Below are positions 41,197 through 41,996 of a DNA stretch of 41,996 nt, one piece after another. Source of the DNA: CAG-841 sp963614875. Lineage in GTDB: Bacteria > Bacillota > Clostridia > Oscillospirales > CAG-272. The stretch covers positions 1-41,996 of the forward strand of contig CAVEFC010000010.1 in the NCBI GenBank assembly GCA_963614875.1, written 5' to 3'. Positions within the stretch are counted from its first letter, which is position 1. Each line of letters starts with the position of its first letter. The notes beneath the pieces are model-generated. The model was not told where the DNA came from. It saw nothing but the letters and a program-made list of their open reading frames with translations, and searched no databases. The translations under genes were made by a program, and so were the position numbers.

Positions 41197-41942
41197 AAAT
41201 GATGGTTTTCGCAAAGCGCAACGCAAAGGAAATCCTGCGCGATCCGCTCACGCTGTTTTTCGGCGCCGCTTTCCCCGTTATTCTTCTTATTCTGCTCTGG
41301 ATGATAGGCAGAAACATTCCCGAAGGAACAGCGCCTTCGACTTTCAGAATAGGGCTTCTTGCGCCCGGAATAGCACTTTTCGGGCTTACGTTTATAACCT
41401 TGTTTTCGGCTATGCTCGTTTCAAAGGACAGAGGCGACAGTCTTATGCTCCGGCTTATGACCTCGCCCATGACCGCGTCCGATTTTGTTCTCGGCTACAC
41501 GCTTCCGCTCCTGCCGATAGCAACGGTTCAGATACTTATGGTTTATATTGTGTCGGTTCCGCTCGGACTCAGACTTACGCCGTCGGTGCTTGTTTCCGTT
41601 GTCACGCTTATCCCTGCCGCCGTGCTTTTCATAGGCATCGGGCTTCTGTTCGGAACAATCCTTTCCGAAAAACAGGTCGGCGGCATATGCGGCGCGCTTA
41701 TGACAAATCTCTGCGCTTGGCTCAGCGGCATCTGGTTCGATGTTTCAGCCGTCGGCAAATGGTTTGAAAATATCGCCCGTGCGCTTCCCTTTATCCACGC
41801 TGTCGATGCCGCCCGCGCCGCCGCGTCCGGAGATTATCCGTCCGTTATGCCCGAGCTTCTTTGGGTAATAATATACGCAATCGTCGTTTCCGTCGCGGCA
41901 GTTTGGCTTTTTTCACACAAAATCCATTCCAAAAACACCTGA
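41193..41942 (+). CDS. ABC-2 type exporter permease
   Basis: The 249-residue protein has about six membrane helices and the ABC-2 permease pattern: FAKRNAKEILRDPLTLFFGAAFP at the start (split as AKRNAKEILRDPLTLFF), KDRGDSLMLRLMTSPM in the coupling region and GICGALMTNLCAWLSGIWF near the end. It forms the membrane pore with the ATPase. The ATG overlaps the ATPase stop codon. A hairpin repeat starts directly after its own stop codon. Substrate unknown. Confidence 0.92.
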   Translation: MKMMVFAKRNAKEILRDPLTLFFGAAFPVILLILLWMIGRNIPEGTAPSTFRIGLLAPGIALFGLTFITLFSAMLVSKDRGDSLMLRLMTSPMTASDFVLGYTLPLLPIATVQILMVYIVSVPLGLRLTPSVLVSVVTLIPAAVLFIGIGLLFGTILSEKQVGGICGALMTNLCAWLSGIWFDVSAVGKWFENIARALPFIHAVDAARAAASGDYPSVMPELLWVIIYAIVVSVAAVWLFSHKIHSKNT

Positions 41943-41996
41943 CCGTACTTTTCTTCGAGAAGAAAAGTAGGCAAAAGAAGCTTCAGTTATCGGGGA
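41943..41996. repeat. Second copy of the 3'-end hairpin repeat, cut by the window end
   Basis: TACTTTTCTT (41946-41955) pairs with AAGAAAAGTA, then GGCAAAAGAAGCTTCAGTTA and TCGGGGA follow. This matches hairpin 2 and the unit start of the repeat at 9351-9620. Like that copy it begins immediately after a stop codon, here of the permease gene. Confidence 0.85.

Overview
The window looks like chromosome of an uncultured, spore-forming gut Clostridia, probably near Oscillospirales/Ruminococcaceae. That placement is inferred from spmA/spmB spore-maturation genes, an AbrB regulator with a zinc-finger tail, strong AGGAGG ribosome sites, TTGACA-17-TATAAT promoters (often with an extended TG), a glycine riboswitch, and secreted proteins with threonine-rich stalks and InlB-like repeats. 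There is no phage, insertion sequence, CRISPR array or rRNA. Gene density is high and most genes are chromosomal housekeeping or carbohydrate genes.

Layout. 1-2.7 kb: a BlaI/MecI-type repressor with a candidate operator, converging on a DUF4830 protein and a lipoprotein, then a sugar nucleotidyltransferase. 2.8-5.2 kb: a large secreted, membrane-anchored M6-type metalloprotease. 5.2-9.35 kb: an operon for a GH38 alpha-mannosidase, a transaldolase-like aldolase and an aldose 1-epimerase, followed by a tandem 72-74 bp repeat. 9.6-11.35 kb: a lipid kinase and an acyltransferase, translationally overlapped. 11.5-17.8 kb: argD, udk, a GH3 beta-glycosidase, an ECF sigma factor with a membrane partner, and asnA. 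17.8-21.5 kb: recG and a TIM-barrel glycoside hydrolase-like gene. 21.7-25.2 kb: hisS, aspS and an RNHCP gene. 25.2-28.5 kb: AbrB, spmAB, a cyclophilin lipoprotein and a second lipoprotein. 28.5-31.9 kb: tRNA-Thr and tRNA-Tyr, a DUF975 membrane protein, a glycine riboswitch with its AGCS symporter, and a GreA-like factor. 32-35.4 kb: an SGNH hydrolase, then AlaX, a YtqB-like methyltransferase and DUF523. 35.4-37.8 kb: a second M6-like protein whose zinc motif is destroyed. 38-42 kb: a HAD phosphatase, a DUF2156-GNAT fusion, and an AbrB/ABC-exporter operon with a striking repeat operator. The window ends inside another copy of the 9.4 kb repeat.

Most notable: (1) an intact M6 protease and a co-linear pseudoprotease (HELGH replaced by KGFAQ) sharing EF-hand, InlB-like, Thr-stalk and membrane-anchor architecture, with a third lipoprotein carrying the same terminal repeat; (2) a methyltransferase whose only well-placed start codon is AUA; (3) a single glycine aptamer preceded by what looks like a transcribed remnant of a first aptamer; (4) a repeat family starting exactly at stop codons; (5) a three-copy 9 bp operator upstream of the AbrB/ABC operon. 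Functions are read from motifs and family resemblance; no database search was run.
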